A DNA stretch of 56,296 bases from Oscillospiraceae bacterium (GCA_017415425.1 JAFQGT010000021.1:1-56296); one strand, 5' to 3'. Shown: positions 32,496 to 40,659, counted from the stretch's first letter. Numbers and translations are program-made. The notes: generated by a model not told the origin, from the sequence alone.

Positions 32496-33546
32496 AAAGT
32501 ATCTTTCTTTGCTGGGGGAGCAGGCAGACGGTCTGCTGCTGACCAGCCGTTACAGCCGCCATTATGGCGCGGAGTATGACATTGCTGAGGGCGTTGCCAT
32601 TGTCAGCGCCAATGGCTGCCGCTATTTTACGGACAGCCGCTATATTGAGGATGCGGAAAATGGTATTCGTGGTTTCCAGGTAATTATGACTGACCGAGCT
32701 CATCCCTACAGTCAGCTGATCAACGAAGCCATTGCGGATTTCGGCATTACCACTCTGGGTTTCGAGGAGAACTATCTGACAGTTGCGGAGCTACGTGATT
32801 TTGAAGAGAAGCTGAATGCTAAACTGATTCCTATGCACAAGGGAATCAGCTCCTTCCGCGCAGTGAAGGAGGATTGGGAACTGGACAATATGCGCAAGGC
32901 GCAGGCAATCACCGATAAGGCCTTTTCTGAGATGCTGGGGCGCATCAAACCCGGTATGACTGAAAAGGAACTGCAGGCAGAGCTGATCTACTGCCTGTAC
33001 AAAAACGGCGGTGAGGGTCTGTCTTTTGATCCTATCGTAGTCTCTGGCCCTAACACCAGCCTGCCCCACGGCGTGGCCACTGACCGGGTGATCCAGGAGG
33101 GCGATTTTGTAACGATGGACTTTGGTGTGTTGTATCACGGCTATTGTTCCGATATGACTCGGACTGTTGCTGTGGGCTATGCCACCGAGGAGATGGAAAA
33201 GGTCTATAACACAGTACTGCAAGCCCAGCTGGCAGGTCTCAGCGCTACCCGCGCCGGTGTTGCCGGAAGGGAAGTGGACGCGGCCGCCCGACAGGTGATC
33301 ATAGATGCCGGTTACGGTGACTACTTCGGTCACGGGTACGGCCATAGCCTGGGTCTGGAGGTCCACGAGACGCCCAGCCCCAACGCCGCAAACGATCAGC
33401 CTATGCCTGCAGGCGCGGTGGCATCTGCGGAGCCTGGCATCTACTTGCCCGGAAAATTCGGCGTTCGGATCGAGGATGTGGTGATTTTTACCGCTGACGG
33501 ATATGAAAATATTACCGCAAGCCCCAAAAATTTGATTATTGTCTAA
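32482..33546 (+). CDS. pepP: M24 family Xaa-Pro aminopeptidase
   Basis: 354 residues: an N-terminal creatinase-like domain (1-125) and a pita-bread metallopeptidase domain. Metal ligands are visible in VTMDFGVLYHGYCSDMTRT (two Asp), GHGYGHSLGLEVHETPS (His), AEPGIYLPG (Glu) and VRIEDVV (Glu). It removes an N-terminal residue next to proline. AAAAGGAG lies 8 nt before the ATG. efp follows at 110 nt with its own promoter; the pepP-efp neighbourhood is common in Firmicutes and fits a shared link to proline-rich proteins. Confidence 0.92.
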   Translation: MKNIEKYLSLLGEQADGLLLTSRYSRHYGAEYDIAEGVAIVSANGCRYFTDSRYIEDAENGIRGFQVIMTDRAHPYSQLINEAIADFGITTLGFEENYLTVAELRDFEEKLNAKLIPMHKGISSFRAVKEDWELDNMRKAQAITDKAFSEMLGRIKPGMTEKELQAELIYCLYKNGGEGLSFDPIVVSGPNTSLPHGVATDRVIQEGDFVTMDFGVLYHGYCSDMTRTVAVGYATEEMEKVYNTVLQAQLAGLSATRAGVAGREVDAAARQVIIDAGYGDYFGHGYGHSLGLEVHETPSPNAANDQPMPAGAVASAEPGIYLPGKFGVRIEDVVIFTADGYENITASPKNLIIV

Positions 33547-33564
33547 AAAAATTCAGTTTTCCCC

Positions 33565-33593
33565 TTGCAAAACAGGTATTTTTCGGTTAAAAT
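33565..33593 (+). promoter_or_regulatory. Promoter of efp
   Basis: TTGCAA (33565-33570), a 17-bp spacer and TAAAAT (33588-33593), 63 nt before the efp start. Confidence 0.62.
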
Positions 33594-33655
33594 ATATCAG
33601 CTAACATATTATTATAAAACAGCCCGAAAGGGCATACACTTAGGAGGATATACAA

Positions 33656-34219
33656 ATGATTTCTGCAGGTGATATTAGAAACGGCGTAACCTTTGAACTG
33701 GATGGTAAGGTTATGCAGGTTATCGAGTTCCAGCACGTAAAGCCCGGCAAGGGTGCTGCTTTCGTCCGCGTTAAGATGAGAAACGTCATTACCGGCGGCG
33801 TGACCGAAACCAGCTTGAACCCCTCTGCAAAGTTCCCCACCGCTTACATTGAGCGCAAGAAGATGGAATATTCCTACAACGATGGCAACCTGTACTACTT
33901 TATGGACAGCGAGACCTACGAGCTGCAGCCCATCGACAAGTCCGCTCTGGACGATTCCTTCGGCTTTGTGAAAGAGAACGATGTCTGCACCATTATGAGC
34001 TACAAGGGCAATGTTTTCGGCGTTGAAGTTCCCAACTTTGCAGACCTGGTAGTTACCGCTACCGAGCCTGGTTTCGCTGGAAACACCGCTACCAACACTC
34101 TGAAGCCCGCAACTGTTGAGACCGGCGCTGAGGTAAAGGTGCCTCTGTTTATCAACGAGGGTGACAAGATCCAGATCGACACCCGTACCGGTGAGTATCT
34201 GGGCCGTTCCAAGGCTTAA
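33656..34219 (+). CDS. efp: Elongation factor P
   Basis: A 187-residue factor that frees ribosomes stalled at polyproline. Three beta-barrel domains are present: KOW-like ([21 protein letters not shown]), the middle domain, and the C-terminal OB domain ending [23 protein letters not shown] in two pieces. The tip loop is PGKGAAF with Lys 32, the residue modified in several bacterial groups. No modification enzyme (EpmA, EarP or YmfI) is nearby. AGGAGG lies 8-10 nt before the ATG. Confidence 0.97.
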   Translation: MISAGDIRNGVTFELDGKVMQVIEFQHVKPGKGAAFVRVKMRNVITGGVTETSLNPSAKFPTAYIERKKMEYSYNDGNLYYFMDSETYELQPIDKSALDDSFGFVKENDVCTIMSYKGNVFGVEVPNFADLVVTATEPGFAGNTATNTLKPATVETGAEVKVPLFINEGDKIQIDTRTGEYLGRSKA

Positions 34220-34243
34220 TTAAGAACGATAAGGAGAATTCTT

Positions 34244-34687
34244 ATGACCATTTCTGAGAAGTCCGCTTACTTGAAGGGTTTGATGGATGGCCTGAATCTG
34301 GACACAGAAAAGGCCGAGGGCAAGCTGATCGCAGCGCTGGTTGAGCTGATGGGCGATGTGACCAAGAAACTGACCGATGTGGAGAACACCACCATTGCCA
34401 TCTCCGACGAATTGGACGAGATCGAGGAAGATCTGGACGCCATCGAAGACTTCATCCTGGATGAAGAAGATGAGGACTACGAAGACGACTATGATGATTA
34501 TGAGGATGACGAATTTGAAGACGAAGGCTTTGACTTCGGCGACGAGGATTCCACCATCTACGAAGTAAAGTGCGCTTGTGGCAATGTTATTAACTTTGAT
34601 GAGGAGACTTTGGAGCAAGGCAGCATCATCTGCGATGAGTGCGGCGAAACTCTGGAGTTCACCTTTGATGAGGAAGAAGAGGAATAA
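34244..34687 (+). CDS. Acidic zinc-ribbon protein (CD1247 N-terminal domain type)
   Basis: 147 residues. The N-terminal 60 are helical (EKSAYLKGLMDGLNLDTEKA, LIAALVELMGDVTKKLTD) and resemble the domain named after C. difficile CD1247. Residues 65-100 are almost all Asp/Glu with Tyr and Phe (EEDEDYEDDYDDYEDDEFED). The end is a zinc ribbon, VKCACGNVINF and ICDECGETLEF, giving two cysteine pairs, and then a poly-Glu tail. Function is unknown; the charge and the ribbon suggest binding to a basic partner such as a nucleic-acid-binding protein. It lies 24 nt after efp in the same transcript and before a terminator. Confidence 0.8.
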   Translation: MTISEKSAYLKGLMDGLNLDTEKAEGKLIAALVELMGDVTKKLTDVENTTIAISDELDEIEEDLDAIEDFILDEEDEDYEDDYDDYEDDEFEDEGFDFGDEDSTIYEVKCACGNVINFDEETLEQGSIICDECGETLEFTFDEEEEE

Positions 34688-34697
34688 TCCTGAAAAC

Positions 34698-34729
34698 AAC
34701 AACCCGCTGCTTTGGCAGCGGGTTGTTTA
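34698..34729. terminator. Bidirectional terminator between the acidic zinc-ribbon gene and spmB
   Basis: CAACCCGCTGC and GCAGCGGGTTG form an 11-bp stem with a TTTG loop, with A- and T-rich flanks on both sides. Confidence 0.82.
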
Positions 34730-34755
34730 TATTCAGAAGAGAGCGAACGCCTGGC

Positions 34756-35265
34756 TTACATCAGCAGCCGGACGGTAAGTGATGCTATAAAGAATCCTGT
34801 AAAGTCAGCAATCAATGCCGCGGGAATGGTGTAGCGGCTCTTTTGGATCCCTGCCGCGCCGAAATAAACGCTGACGGTATAGAAGGTGGTTTCCGTAGAA
34901 CCCAGCATCACGGCAACCGTTCTGCCGATCAGAGAATCTACCCCGTGTTCTGCTATCAGTTCCGCGCCTACTGCCAAGGCGGCACTACCGCTGAAAGGGC
35001 GGATTAGCACCAGCAGAGCGGTCTCCGGCGGAATGCCGAAGAACCGAAACACAGGGGACAGGGACTTGCCGATGATTTCCACAGCGCCTGATGCCCGCAG
35101 GGCGGTCACCGCGGTCATTAAAAGCACGAAAGTTGGCACCAGAGTCAGCAGCAACTTTAATCCGTCAGCAGCTCCCTGCAGCAGGATTTGATGGCTGTTT
35201 TCTTTTTTTCGCAGAACCATCACACAGGCGAGCAAAAGGAGCAGAGGAACCAAATAGTCGGTCAT
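34756..35265 (-). CDS. spmB: Spore maturation protein B (nucleoside-recognition family)
   Basis: A 169-residue membrane protein. It has the nucleoside-recognition (Gate) pattern: LLTLVPTFVLLMTAVTALRASG, PPETALLVLIRPFSGSAA and GSTETTFYTVSVYFGAAGI. It is needed with SpmA for dehydration of the spore core. The start at 35265 follows GGAGGAACCC; the longer upstream frame overlaps spmA deeply and lacks this. Its ATG overlaps the spmA stop by 4 nt (ATGA), so the pair is coupled. Its presence points to a spore-forming ancestor or host. Confidence 0.92.
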   Translation of the reverse strand: MTDYLVPLLLLLACVMVLRKKENSHQILLQGAADGLKLLLTLVPTFVLLMTAVTALRASGAVEIIGKSLSPVFRFFGIPPETALLVLIRPFSGSAALAVGAELIAEHGVDSLIGRTVAVMLGSTETTFYTVSVYFGAAGIQKSRYTIPAALIADFTGFFIASLTVRLLM

Positions 35266-35843
35266 GGGTTCCTCCAGATTTTTCTGAAAATACCTGTTGC
35301 CAGAAGTCCCGCTCCGGCAGAGCAAAAGCTGGTGATCCAAACCGGCAGCAAAATATCAAAGGGTGTGGTACAGCCGTGAGCCACCCGGACAGCGGCAACA
35401 GTAGCGGGAATCAGCTGGATGGATGCAGTATTCAATACTACGAGTTTGCATAACTCATCCGATGCCGTGCCGTTACAGTTACGAGAAAGCTGGGTTGCGG
35501 CTTGAATGCCCATAGGTGTTGCAGCGTTGCCAAGACCCAACAGATTTGCGCAGATATTGGCACTGAGGGCGTTGGATAAGCTGGCATTCCTTTTTGTGGA
35601 TGGAAAAATGCGGTGCAGAATCGGATGCATAACACGGGAAATCTTGTCCACCATACCCGCTTTTTCCATCAGTGCGCCCACACCGGACCATAAACACAGA
35701 GAACCGCCGATAGACACCGCCAAGGAGATACCTGCCTGTGCACCTTGACAGATCGCTGCAGCCAGCAAATTTCCCCGCCCCAGGATCAATGCTGCGATCA
35801 CCGAAAGTCCCAGCATTCCGGTCCAAATCCAACTCATAAGCAT
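35262..35843 (-). CDS. spmA: Spore maturation protein A (nucleoside-recognition family)
   Basis: A 193-residue membrane protein with ILGRGNLLAAAICQGAQAGI, SIGGSLCLWSGVGALMEKAG, then SANICANLLGLGNAATPMG, the highly conserved SpmA block, and LNTASIQLIPATVAAVR. It works with SpmB in late sporulation. The second in-frame ATG (35843) is preferred because GGGAGG is then 7 nt upstream; the first (35849) lies directly on that site. A third ATG 6 nt later is also possible. Confidence 0.92.
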   Translation of the reverse strand: MLMSWIWTGMLGLSVIAALILGRGNLLAAAICQGAQAGISLAVSIGGSLCLWSGVGALMEKAGMVDKISRVMHPILHRIFPSTKRNASLSNALSANICANLLGLGNAATPMGIQAATQLSRNCNGTASDELCKLVVLNTASIQLIPATVAAVRVAHGCTTPFDILLPVWITSFCSAGAGLLATGIFRKIWRNP

Positions 35844-35901
35844 ATCCATCCCTCCCGGTAAAAGCTATGCCCAGAAATAAAATATATGGCTGAAAAAACA
35901 T

Positions 35902-35930
35902 TTGACACAAGCCGCAGAAGATAGTATAAT
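35902..35930 (+). promoter_or_regulatory. Consensus promoter of the AbrB-family regulator
   Basis: TTGACA (35902-35907), a 17-bp spacer and TATAAT (35925-35930), 42 nt before the TTG start. Confidence 0.85.
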
Positions 35931-35972
35931 GTGGGAAATCATTCGATGATATTGAATAAGGGGTGTTGTAAA

Positions 35973-36215
35973 TTGAAGTCTATCGGAATTGTCCGTAAAG
36001 TCGATGAGCTTGGGCGAGTCGTGCTTCCAATCGAATTGAGACGTATGCTGGACATTGCAGAACGGGATGAACTGGAGATCTATTTGGATGATGACCGCGT
36101 GGTTTTGAAGAAATGTGAAGCAAGCTGTGTGTTTTGCGGAGCAACCAGTAATTTGCAGACCTATTTTGGTAAAAATGTGTGCAACGAGTGCATCAGCAAT
36201 TTGAAGGACCTGTAA
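35973..36215 (+). CDS. AbrB-family transition-state regulator with a C-terminal zinc-binding motif
   Basis: 80 residues from TTG 35973 (GGGGTG upstream). The protein then begins KSIGIVRKVDELGRVVLP, aligning with AbrB at its first residue. Residues 1-50 are the swapped-hairpin DNA-binding domain (VDELGRVVLPIELRRMLDI and LEIYLDDDRVVLKK). Residues 53-75 hold CVFCG and CNEC pairs, a small treble-clef-like zinc site where B. subtilis AbrB has a different multimerisation domain. AbrB proteins repress post-exponential genes. It is a single gene with a full-consensus promoter, next to but divergent from spmAB. Confidence 0.9.
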   Translation: MKSIGIVRKVDELGRVVLPIELRRMLDIAERDELEIYLDDDRVVLKKCEASCVFCGATSNLQTYFGKNVCNECISNLKDL

Positions 36216-36218
36216 GAA

Positions 36219-36252
36219 AGCCTGCCCTACTGACTGTAGGACAGGCTTTTTG
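36219..36252. terminator. Terminator of the AbrB gene, possibly shared with rsmI
   Basis: AGCCTGcCCTAC and GTAGGaCAGGCT form a 12-position stem with one mismatch, then TTTTT. It ends four bases from the rsmI stop on the other strand. Confidence 0.75.
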
Positions 36253-36256
36253 CTGT

Positions 36257-37087
36257 TTATAGGGTCAGTGCAGCATCATAGACCACATTTTTGGGAAGAT
36301 CCAAATCCTTTGCAGTCTGTTTAACGGCATCTTTTCTGCTAAGCCCTTGTGCCATCAGAGCTGCCACGTGGCTGGCGGCATCCTCGACGGTGGCGATGGG
36401 GGCAGTCGATGGCTGTGCTCCGGCTACAATTAGAACAAATTCTCCTTTGGGCGGCTGCTGTGTGTACAATGCGATGGCATTACCGAGGGTGGTGCGGACG
36501 ATCTCCTCGTGGAGTTTGGTCAGTTCCCGGCACAAGCTGACGGGTCTGTTCTCTCCAAATACTGCGGCCATATCCTCCAGCGTGGTCAGCAGTTTGTGGG
36601 GCGCTTCATAAAAAATCATTGTTCGCTGTTCCGATTGCAAAGATTCCAGATGTTCTTTCCGGCTTTTTTTGGCGGTAGACAGGAATCCTTCAAAGCAGAA
36701 TCGCCCGGTTGGCTGCCCGGAAACACTCAAGGCAGTGATAGCGGCGCAAGGACCGGGAATGGCGATCACGGTAATGCCCGCCTCGGCGCACTCTTTCACC
36801 AGATCTTCGCCGGGATCGGAGATGGCCGGGCTGCCTGCATCGGAAACCAGCGCGCAGGTCTCTCCGGCCAGGATGCGATCCACAATAACAGAACCTTTGA
36901 ATGCCTTGTTATGCTCATAGTAGCTGACAAGGCTTTTTTTGATGCCTAAATGATTCAATAGCTTTAGGGAAACTCGTGTGTCCTCGGCGGCGATAAAATC
37001 TGCCTGCTCCAGAGTCTGTCTGCACCGCTGGGAGATGTCTCCCAGATTGCCGATGGGGGTGGGTACCAGATACAGAATTCCGGCCAT
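36257..37087 (-). CDS. rsmI: 16S rRNA (cytidine-1402 2'-O)-methyltransferase RsmI
   Basis: A 276-residue tetrapyrrole-methylase-fold enzyme that methylates the ribose of C1402 in the decoding centre. Family blocks: YLVPTPIGNLGDISQR at the start, ADFIAAEDTRVSLKLLNHLGI, ALVSDAGSPAISDPGEDLV, IPGPCAAITALSVSGQPTGRF in part, FYEAPHKLLTTLEDM and LCRELTKLHEEIVR. Length is typical. AGGAGG lies 8 nt before the ATG. It follows trmN6 by 12 nt in the same direction. Confidence 0.96.
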   Translation of the reverse strand: MAGILYLVPTPIGNLGDISQRCRQTLEQADFIAAEDTRVSLKLLNHLGIKKSLVSYYEHNKAFKGSVIVDRILAGETCALVSDAGSPAISDPGEDLVKECAEAGITVIAIPGPCAAITALSVSGQPTGRFCFEGFLSTAKKSRKEHLESLQSEQRTMIFYEAPHKLLTTLEDMAAVFGENRPVSLCRELTKLHEEIVRTTLGNAIALYTQQPPKGEFVLIVAGAQPSTAPIATVEDAASHVAALMAQGLSRKDAVKQTAKDLDLPKNVVYDAALTL

Positions 37088-37099
37088 AGGTCATACCTC

Positions 37100-37789
37100 C
37101 TAAATGTGGTAAAGTCTGCGGTAGTAATCGGTTGCGTCACCGTCCGGTGTGTGCAGGCTCTCTTCTTCAATGATAAGTCCTGGTTTTGCACCTTTGCGGC
37201 ATTGTACCAAGATCAGTCCGATGGGACCGTCGGTCCGGTGCCGCAGCAGGATCAGCCGTTTCGGTTCCAGAGAGTGTTGTGAGCCTAATGCGCAAATCTC
37301 TGCCAGTCGCTCCGGCTTGTGCACCAGAAAGAAGTCTCCTCCGTACTTCAGCGCCCAGGCAGCAGCGGAAAACAGCTCCTGTAAGGAGCAGTTGTCCTCC
37401 CGTCTTGCGGTGGGATATACCTTGCTCTGAGGACCGGCGGCGTAGTAGGGGGGATTGGATACGCAACACTGAAAACTGCCGGGAGAGAGAATTGATGGGA
37501 TGGTACGCAGGTCTGCGCATATGCTATGAAGGCGGGAGGAAATACCGTTATTTTCTGCGTTGCGCAGCGCCATCCGGTGAGCGTTCGCGTCCAACTCCAC
37601 ACCGGTTACCCGGCAAGTAGGGTCGGCGGCGCACAGCATAATACCCAGTGTGCCGCATCCGGAACCCAAATCCAGCACAGCGGCATCTTTGGTAAGCTTT
37701 ACAAAGTCTGCCAGCGCAATTGAATCGGTACTTAAGGGAAATGCGTCTTTGCACAGTTCCAACGTAAAGCCGTTTTGCAGCTGTTCCAT
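37100..37789 (-). CDS. tRNA1(Val) (adenine-37 N6)-methyltransferase-like protein (TrmN6/YfiC/YabB)
   Basis: 229 residues from the ATG at 37789, which has GGGAGG 6 nt upstream; the longer frame to 37903 crosses a terminator. It starts LQNGFTLELCKDAFPLSTDSIALADFV, the usual lead-in of this family. It has motif I VLDLGSGCGTLGIML and the amino-methyltransferase motif VSNPPYY for N6-adenine. It lies directly before rsmI, matching the yabB-yazA-yabC (rsmI) order of Bacillus but without the GIY-YIG gene between them. Confidence 0.88.
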   Translation of the reverse strand: MEQLQNGFTLELCKDAFPLSTDSIALADFVKLTKDAAVLDLGSGCGTLGIMLCAADPTCRVTGVELDANAHRMALRNAENNGISSRLHSICADLRTIPSILSPGSFQCCVSNPPYYAAGPQSKVYPTARREDNCSLQELFSAAAWALKYGGDFFLVHKPERLAEICALGSQHSLEPKRLILLRHRTDGPIGLILVQCRKGAKPGLIIEEESLHTPDGDATDYYRRLYHI

Positions 37790-37815
37790 AATGACCTCCC
37801 GTAAAATAATGAAAA

Positions 37816-37860
37816 AATCAGCCTGCGTACTGGGAGCACCCAGCCACGCAGGCTGATAGC
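37816..37860 (-). terminator. Terminator of the ferredoxin gene with a branched stem
   Basis: ATCAGCCTGCGT and ACGCAGGCTGAT (37817-37828 and 37846-37857) form a 12-bp outer stem enclosing CTGGG/CCCAG. On the minus strand TTTTTTCATT follows. trmN6 starts about 27 nt beyond, so read-through may feed it. Confidence 0.75.
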
Positions 37861-37872
37861 AGAATCGGAGAA

Positions 37873-38043
37873 TCAGCCTTCTACGATTGCTTCGGTGGGG
37901 CAATTGTCAGCGCAGCTACCGCAATCAACGCAGATGTCAGCGTCGATGATGTACAGCTCGTCACCCTCAGAGATAGCTTCAACGGGGCAGTTATCAGCGC
38001 AGCTGCCGCACTTCACACAAGCATCAGTAATCTTGTAAGCCAT
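37873..38043 (-). CDS. 2[4Fe-4S] ferredoxin
   Basis: A 56-residue clostridial-type ferredoxin, MAYKITDACVKCGSCADNCP to CVDCGSCADNCPTEAIVEG. Two CxxCxxCxxxCP motifs bind two [4Fe-4S] clusters; each half mirrors the other. It carries low-potential electrons in anaerobic metabolism. The ATG at 38043 has GGAGG 8 nt upstream. It has its own promoter and terminator. The overall charge is strongly acidic, as usual. Confidence 0.96.
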   Translation of the reverse strand: MAYKITDACVKCGSCADNCPVEAISEGDELYIIDADICVDCGSCADNCPTEAIVEG

Positions 38044-38068
38044 GATTTTTCCTCCAGTTAAGATATGT

Positions 38069-38098
38069 TATATGTATTCACAGTCGAATACACATATA
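38069..38098. promoter_or_regulatory. Inverted repeat in the ferredoxin leader
   Basis: TATATGTATTC (38069-38079) and GAATACACATA (38086-38096) match as an inverted repeat at 10 of 11 positions around ACAGTC. It sits between the ferredoxin start point and ribosome site and could be an operator or an RNA hairpin. Confidence 0.4.
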
Positions 38099-38125
38099 TT
38101 CTAGCATGGATTTTATAAAAAGCAA
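38098..38125 (-). promoter_or_regulatory. Promoter of the ferredoxin gene
   Basis: On the minus strand TTGCTT (38125-38120), a 16-bp spacer and TAGAAT (38103-38098). It abuts the divergent clpC promoter. Confidence 0.5.
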
Positions 38126-38154
38126 TTGTTTTTTTGAAAAAAGAATTGTATATT
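38126..38154 (+). promoter_or_regulatory. Promoter of the clpC-like gene
   Basis: TTGTTT (38126-38131), a 17-bp spacer and TATATT (38149-38154), 45 nt before the start. No CtsR-type repeat is evident. Confidence 0.5.
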
Positions 38155-38198
38155 TTCAGACTGCCCTGGAGACAATTTCCAAAGTTAGGAGGGGCACT

Positions 38199-40523
38199 AT
38201 GCGACTGAGTGCGGACGGAAAACAAGTATTGCTGACAGCGGCAGGGCAGGCGCGGAAGCTGGGTCACAGCTATGTGGGAAGTATACATCTGTTGCTTGCT
38301 ATGTTTCAAATCCAAACACCGCCGGGATATTTGCTGGTGGGTGCCGGTTTGGATCGGGAGCTGACAGAGCAAATGGCGACGGTCCTATTTGGTGTGGGTA
38401 CACCTAATTTGCCGCTGCCCCAAGGGTTTTCCGGTACAGTTCGGAAAATCCTGAAAGGTGCAGCCAAAGAGGCGGGCTACCAGGGAAGCCGGCAAGTGAC
38501 GGCAATGCATATTCTGCTATCGCTTCTGCGGATACGAAACTGCGCCGCTGGGGAGCTGCTGATGTTAAACGGCGTGGACCGGGAGGAGCTGTTCCACCGG
38601 ACTGTCGAAAATTTGCAGTGGATAAGATGCACGAAAATCCAGGAGAAAAGGGAGGGGTATTCTACGAAATTATTGGAGCAATTTAGCGAAGATCTGGTAC
38701 AAAAGGCTATGTCTATGGGACCGGTCATCGGACGGGAACGGGAGATTGATACGGTGATCGGAATCCTGTGTCGAAAGAATAAGAACAACCCGGCGCTGGT
38801 GGGTGAACCGGGTGTGGGAAAGACAGCCATCGCTGAAGGATTGGCTCAGCGTATGGCTGCAGGAACGGTTCCCCCTCAGTTGAAAAATAAGCGGCTTTAT
38901 AGCCTGAGTATGGCCAACCTGGTGGCGGGCACCAAGTATCGGGGCGAGTTTGAGGAGCGTCTCCGGGATGTGCTGGCGGAGATCCGCAGGATGGGAGATG
39001 TGATCTTGTTTGTAGACGAGATGCATACCATTGTAGGTGCCGGTGCAGCGGAGGGAGCTATCGACGCGGCCAACATTTTTAAGCCTGCGCTGGGTCGGGG
39101 AGAACTGCAGATGCTGGGCGCCACTACCCGGGAGGAATATCGGAAATTTATCGAAAAAGACCCGGCGCTGGATCGCAGATTCCGGCCGGTGGCGGTGGAA
39201 GAACCGGACCGGGAGGCAACCCTTGCGATCCTGCGGGGAATCAAGCCGGGTTTAGAGCGGCATCACCATATGCGGATCTCTGAAGAGGCGATTCATGAGG
39301 CGCTAAAGCTCTCCTGCCGGTATTTGCCGGAGTTGTTCCTGCCGGATAAGGCCATTGATCTGCTGGATGAAGGCGCATCCCACGCAAGAATGGAGGAACT
39401 GTACTCCGGCAGAGCCGTGCAGCGGCAGGAACTGGAGGCGGAACTGCAGGAGGCTGTTCGGGAAAGTAAATTTGAAAAGGCGGCGCAGCTGCGGGACCGC
39501 ATGCAGCACCTGGCGATCCGTGGGGGAGAGGGAAGACGAAGCAGGGTCGTCACAGGCAATGATATCGCCTGGGCGGTTTCTGCCCGCACCGGCATTCCGG
39601 TGGGGCGGCTTACCGCGGATGAACGGGAGCGGCTGCTGCAGCTGGAACAGATTTTGCAGCGGCAGGTTATGGGTCAGAATGCTGCCATCAGCCAGGTAGC
39701 AGAGTGTGTCCGCAGAGGACTCAGCGGTATCCGTGAGGAGAACCGACCGGTGGCCAGCCTTTTGCTGACAGGTCCTACCGGCGTTGGAAAGACGGAATTG
39801 TGCAGAGCTTTGGCAAGAGAGCTCTATGGCTGCCGGGAAGCGATGATTCGCCTGGATATGACGGAATTTATGGAGAAACATTCGGTTGCGCGGCTCATTG
39901 GTGCACCCCCCGGTTATGTGGGTTATGAGGAGGGCGGTAAGCTGACAGAGGCAGTCCGTCGCAGACCTTACTGTCTGGTGCTGCTGGATGAACTGGAAAA
40001 AGCACACCCCGATGTGTCGGGTATTTTGCTGCAGATTATGGAGGAGGGCGTTTTGACCGACTCCACAGGCCGGCGGGTCAGTTTCCGCAACGCGATCATC
40101 GTAATGACCTCCAACTTGGGGGGAGACCTGCGCAGTGACGGATTGGGTTTTCAGCCTGCGGGACGGGAAGGTCAGACGATGGAGGCACTACGGCAGCATT
40201 TTACACCGGAATTTCTGGGCAGATTGGATGGGGTCGTGTCCTTTGCTCCGTTGGAAAAAAAGACCCTGGAGCAGATTGCGGGTAAATACCTGCGTCAGTT
40301 GGAAAGACGGGTGGCGTCTCAGGGTATTCAGCTGGAGATCCCGGAAGAATTGGCAGGCAGACTTGGTTGCGGAGGAGGAAAACAGGCCGGTGCCAGACAG
40401 ATCCGCCAGCGAGTCCAGCAGCAGGTGGAGGGCCCTTTGTCGATATATTTGCTCAAATGCAGCAAGAAACCCGGCAAAATTAAAATCAAACTGGAAGGGG
40501 AGAAGGTGTCTTTCCAGAGTTAA
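38199..40523 (+). CDS. ClpC-like AAA+ unfoldase subunit of the Clp protease
   Basis: 774 residues from the ATG at 38199 (AGGAGG 7-8 nt upstream). Residues 1-140 are a Clp N-domain repeat (MRLSADGKQVLLTAAGQARKLGHSYVG). AAA-1 has Walker A GEPGVGKT (about 202). A UVR-like middle segment (ELQEAVRESKFEKAAQLRDRM) marks the ClpC/ClpE branch. AAA-2 has GPTGVGKTEL (about 525) and LLDELEKAHPDV. A GLGF tripeptide near 650 is the ClpP-docking loop. It is somewhat shorter than ClpC of about 810 residues. The usual ctsR-mcsA-mcsB partners are absent here, so regulation differs or the genes lie elsewhere. Confidence 0.92.
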   Translation: MRLSADGKQVLLTAAGQARKLGHSYVGSIHLLLAMFQIQTPPGYLLVGAGLDRELTEQMATVLFGVGTPNLPLPQGFSGTVRKILKGAAKEAGYQGSRQVTAMHILLSLLRIRNCAAGELLMLNGVDREELFHRTVENLQWIRCTKIQEKREGYSTKLLEQFSEDLVQKAMSMGPVIGREREIDTVIGILCRKNKNNPALVGEPGVGKTAIAEGLAQRMAAGTVPPQLKNKRLYSLSMANLVAGTKYRGEFEERLRDVLAEIRRMGDVILFVDEMHTIVGAGAAEGAIDAANIFKPALGRGELQMLGATTREEYRKFIEKDPALDRRFRPVAVEEPDREATLAILRGIKPGLERHHHMRISEEAIHEALKLSCRYLPELFLPDKAIDLLDEGASHARMEELYSGRAVQRQELEAELQEAVRESKFEKAAQLRDRMQHLAIRGGEGRRSRVVTGNDIAWAVSARTGIPVGRLTADERERLLQLEQILQRQVMGQNAAISQVAECVRRGLSGIREENRPVASLLLTGPTGVGKTELCRALARELYGCREAMIRLDMTEFMEKHSVARLIGAPPGYVGYEEGGKLTEAVRRRPYCLVLLDELEKAHPDVSGILLQIMEEGVLTDSTGRRVSFRNAIIVMTSNLGGDLRSDGLGFQPAGREGQTMEALRQHFTPEFLGRLDGVVSFAPLEKKTLEQIAGKYLRQLERRVASQGIQLEIPEELAGRLGCGGGKQAGARQIRQRVQQQVEGPLSIYLLKCSKKPGKIKIKLEGEKVSFQS

Positions 40524-40525
40524 CA

Positions 40526-40568
40526 AATAACGCTTGTTCTGAATTTGTTTTAGAACAAGCGTTCTAAA
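40526..40568 (+). terminator. Hairpin after the clpC-like gene, probable terminator
   Basis: AACGCTTGTTCT and AGAACAAGCGTT form a 12-bp stem starting 6 nt after the stop. The following CTAAAATT is a poor U-tract. Confidence 0.5.
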
Positions 40569-40622
40569 ATTCGGTTTTCACGGTATTTTGCAAAAATATT
40601 TGCACTTTTTTGTAAAAAAATA

Positions 40623-40651
40623 TTGATTTTTTGAATTGTATCATTTATACT
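40623..40651 (+). promoter_or_regulatory. Promoter of the dcw cluster
   Basis: TTGATT (40623-40628), a 17-bp spacer and TATACT (40646-40651), directly upstream of the MraZ boxes. Confidence 0.65.
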
Positions 40652-40659
40652 GTCATTAA

